A program made the translations under genes and the position numbers. From contig JAGOGN010000090.1 in NCBI GenBank assembly GCA_017996675.1, forward strand, positions 1 to 6,281: DNA of 6,281 bases, written 5' to 3'. Shown one piece after another: positions 5,270 through 6,281 of this stretch. The stretch's first letter is position 1. The number at the start of each line of letters is the position of its first letter. The DNA comes from Lachnospiraceae bacterium. GTDB taxonomy: Bacteria > Bacillota_A > Clostridia > Lachnospirales > Lachnospiraceae. The notes beneath the pieces were generated by a model. The model was given only the letters and a program-made list of their open reading frames with translations. It made no database searches and had not been told where the DNA came from.

Positions 5270-6241
5270 TTAAGATTTGGATATGTAGGTTTCAAGTAAA
5301 TTCATTTTTGGACGCAAATTTGTTGAAATAATCTGGTTATACATACTGATTGGTAATTTGCTTCGCAGTGTTTCTGTTATTATAAGAAAAGAGCGAGCAA
5401 ACTGTTTGCATTCGGTTTTTGTCACGCCCATGTTTCTCAAAATATAGATGATTAACACGATATAGTCTTCGATACTGTTAAAGGTGACATTGCTAATTTT
5501 CGTTTCTTGCTGGAGGCAGGTTGATAAACGATTATCAATTGAACCAGTTTTAAAACGAGTATCAAATATAATATTATTATGAGCTACAGAATTTCTCAAG
5601 TCCTTGATTGCGTAAATGATGGATTCAGTTACTTTGCCATCAGAATTAAGATTGGTCGGAAGCTTTAACAGGGATGAGGCAGATAATTTGGTACTTAAAT
5701 TACAACAAGAGTAAAAGTTACCGAATTCGCCTAAAGTAAGGGATTCAAAAATTGCCCAGACTGGAATCGGTTTATCTGCATCAAAAAAGTGCTTTACTAT
5801 CTGTTGCTTCTGTCCATAATCTCGTAGAAGAGCACTGTTGATTTTTCCTTTCAGTTGCATTCGTTTGGTATAAGCACTTTTATAATTAGTACTGCCAAGT
5901 GTAAAACTACGGTAATAAGTCAAAGATTTGTTGAAAATGGTATCTATATTCTCTGATTTCGATTCACGCAATACAGATTCAATCACATAATTTTTTAATG
6001 CAGTCTCAATGAACATAACTTTTGGATAAAATAAAGATTTCAGTTGCATATCAAATTCGTTTATGGCAATAACCTGATCGAAATCAGTAAATGCAATTTT
6101 ATGAGAAGGATTTTTAATGAACCGATACCCTTTGTAACCATGATAATACCCAAGATTACGTAATTGCTGGGTTTGATTGGGTTTCATACTGATATGATGA
6201 TGCTCATCTAAATATTTCTTTAGTTGTCTTATGCTGTACAA
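5270..6241 (-). CDS. Abi family (Abi_2, AbiD/AbiF-like) abortive infection protein with HEPN motif
   Basis: A 323-residue protein on the minus strand, starting at TTG 6241 with a good ribosome binding site AAGGTGGTGA (6255-6246), 4 nt away. Family features appear in order: LRNLGYYHGYKGYRF near the N-terminus (27-41), a helix with FDMQLKSL and FIETALKNYVI, PVWAIFESLTLGEFGNFY (160-177), and LRNSVAHN around Arg216 and His221. RNSVAH fits the Rx4-6H motif of HEPN-domain RNases. Abi_2 proteins such as lactococcal AbiD and AbiF stop phage growth, and several HEPN members cleave RNA, but the activity of this copy is inferred. No antitoxin partner is adjacent in the window. It is convergent with the relaxase gene and separated from it by the small-RNA unit, so it is probably an independent defence cargo gene. 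Confidence 0.85.
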   Translation of the reverse strand: MYSIRQLKKYLDEHHHISMKPNQTQQLRNLGYYHGYKGYRFIKNPSHKIAFTDFDQVIAINEFDMQLKSLFYPKVMFIETALKNYVIESVLRESKSENIDTIFNKSLTYYRSFTLGSTNYKSAYTKRMQLKGKINSALLRDYGQKQQIVKHFFDADKPIPVWAIFESLTLGEFGNFYSCCNLSTKLSASSLLKLPTNLNSDGKVTESIIYAIKDLRNSVAHNNIIFDTRFKTGSIDNRLSTCLQQETKISNVTFNSIEDYIVLIIYILRNMGVTKTECKQFARSFLIITETLRSKLPISMYNQIISTNLRPKMNLLETYISKS

Positions 6242-6262
6242 AATTTCACCACCTTTTCAATT

Positions 6263-6268
6263 ATTATA
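6263..6268 (-). promoter_or_regulatory. Possible -10 box of the abi promoter
   Basis: A perfect TATAAT on the minus strand at 6268-6263 lies 21 nt upstream of the TTG start, predicting a transcript start near 6256 and a very short leader. The matching -35 would fall beyond the window edge and cannot be seen. Confidence 0.35.
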
Positions 6269-6281
6269 TTACAACGATAGA

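Noticed and set aside
1..6281. CRISPR array, tRNA, rRNA, insertion sequence or integrase attachment sites
   Set aside because: I saw no regularly spaced repeats, no tRNA-like cloverleaf, no transposase or integrase coding sequence, and no terminal inverted repeats or target duplications.

Overview
The window reads as part of an accessory mobile region from a low-GC Gram-positive, most likely a gut clostridium (Lachnospiraceae-like). The evidence is AT-rich codon use, strong AGGAGG/AAGGTGG-type ribosome binding sites, TTG/GTG starts, rho-independent terminators, and families typical of mobilizable elements of that group. The taxon is an inference; no rRNA or housekeeping gene is present.

Left part (1-1510): the 3' half of an ABC-F ATPase gene of the Lsa/CplR-like antibiotic-resistance type enters from the left edge. 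It is followed 12 nt later by a P-loop kinase-like gene, and the pair ends at a strong rho-independent terminator (1467-1511).

Middle part (1511-5145, all + strand): a plasmid-type partition cassette comes first, an actin-like ParM (1568-2497) and a small tightly coupled partner with ParR-like layout (2501-2920). Next is a 351-nt GC-richer non-coding region (2921-3271) packed with overlapping inverted repeats, the best candidate for the origin of transfer and perhaps also a centromere. Then come a MobC-like relaxosome accessory protein and a MOBP-type relaxase. Together these could nick, transfer and segregate a circular intermediate. No coupling protein, type IV secretion, integrase or replication gene is visible, so the element is mobilizable at most on this evidence.

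Right part (5146-6281): on the minus strand lies an Abi_2/AbiD-F-like abortive-infection gene with a HEPN-type RNxxxH motif. Between it and the relaxase gene is a compact unit on the minus strand: an extended -10 promoter (5234-5262), a predicted start near 5227, a hairpin capped by a UUCG tetraloop, a short linker containing AAAGGAG, and an intrinsic terminator with seven T. This predicts a free-standing RNA of about 66 nt and is the most interesting unexplained signal in the window.
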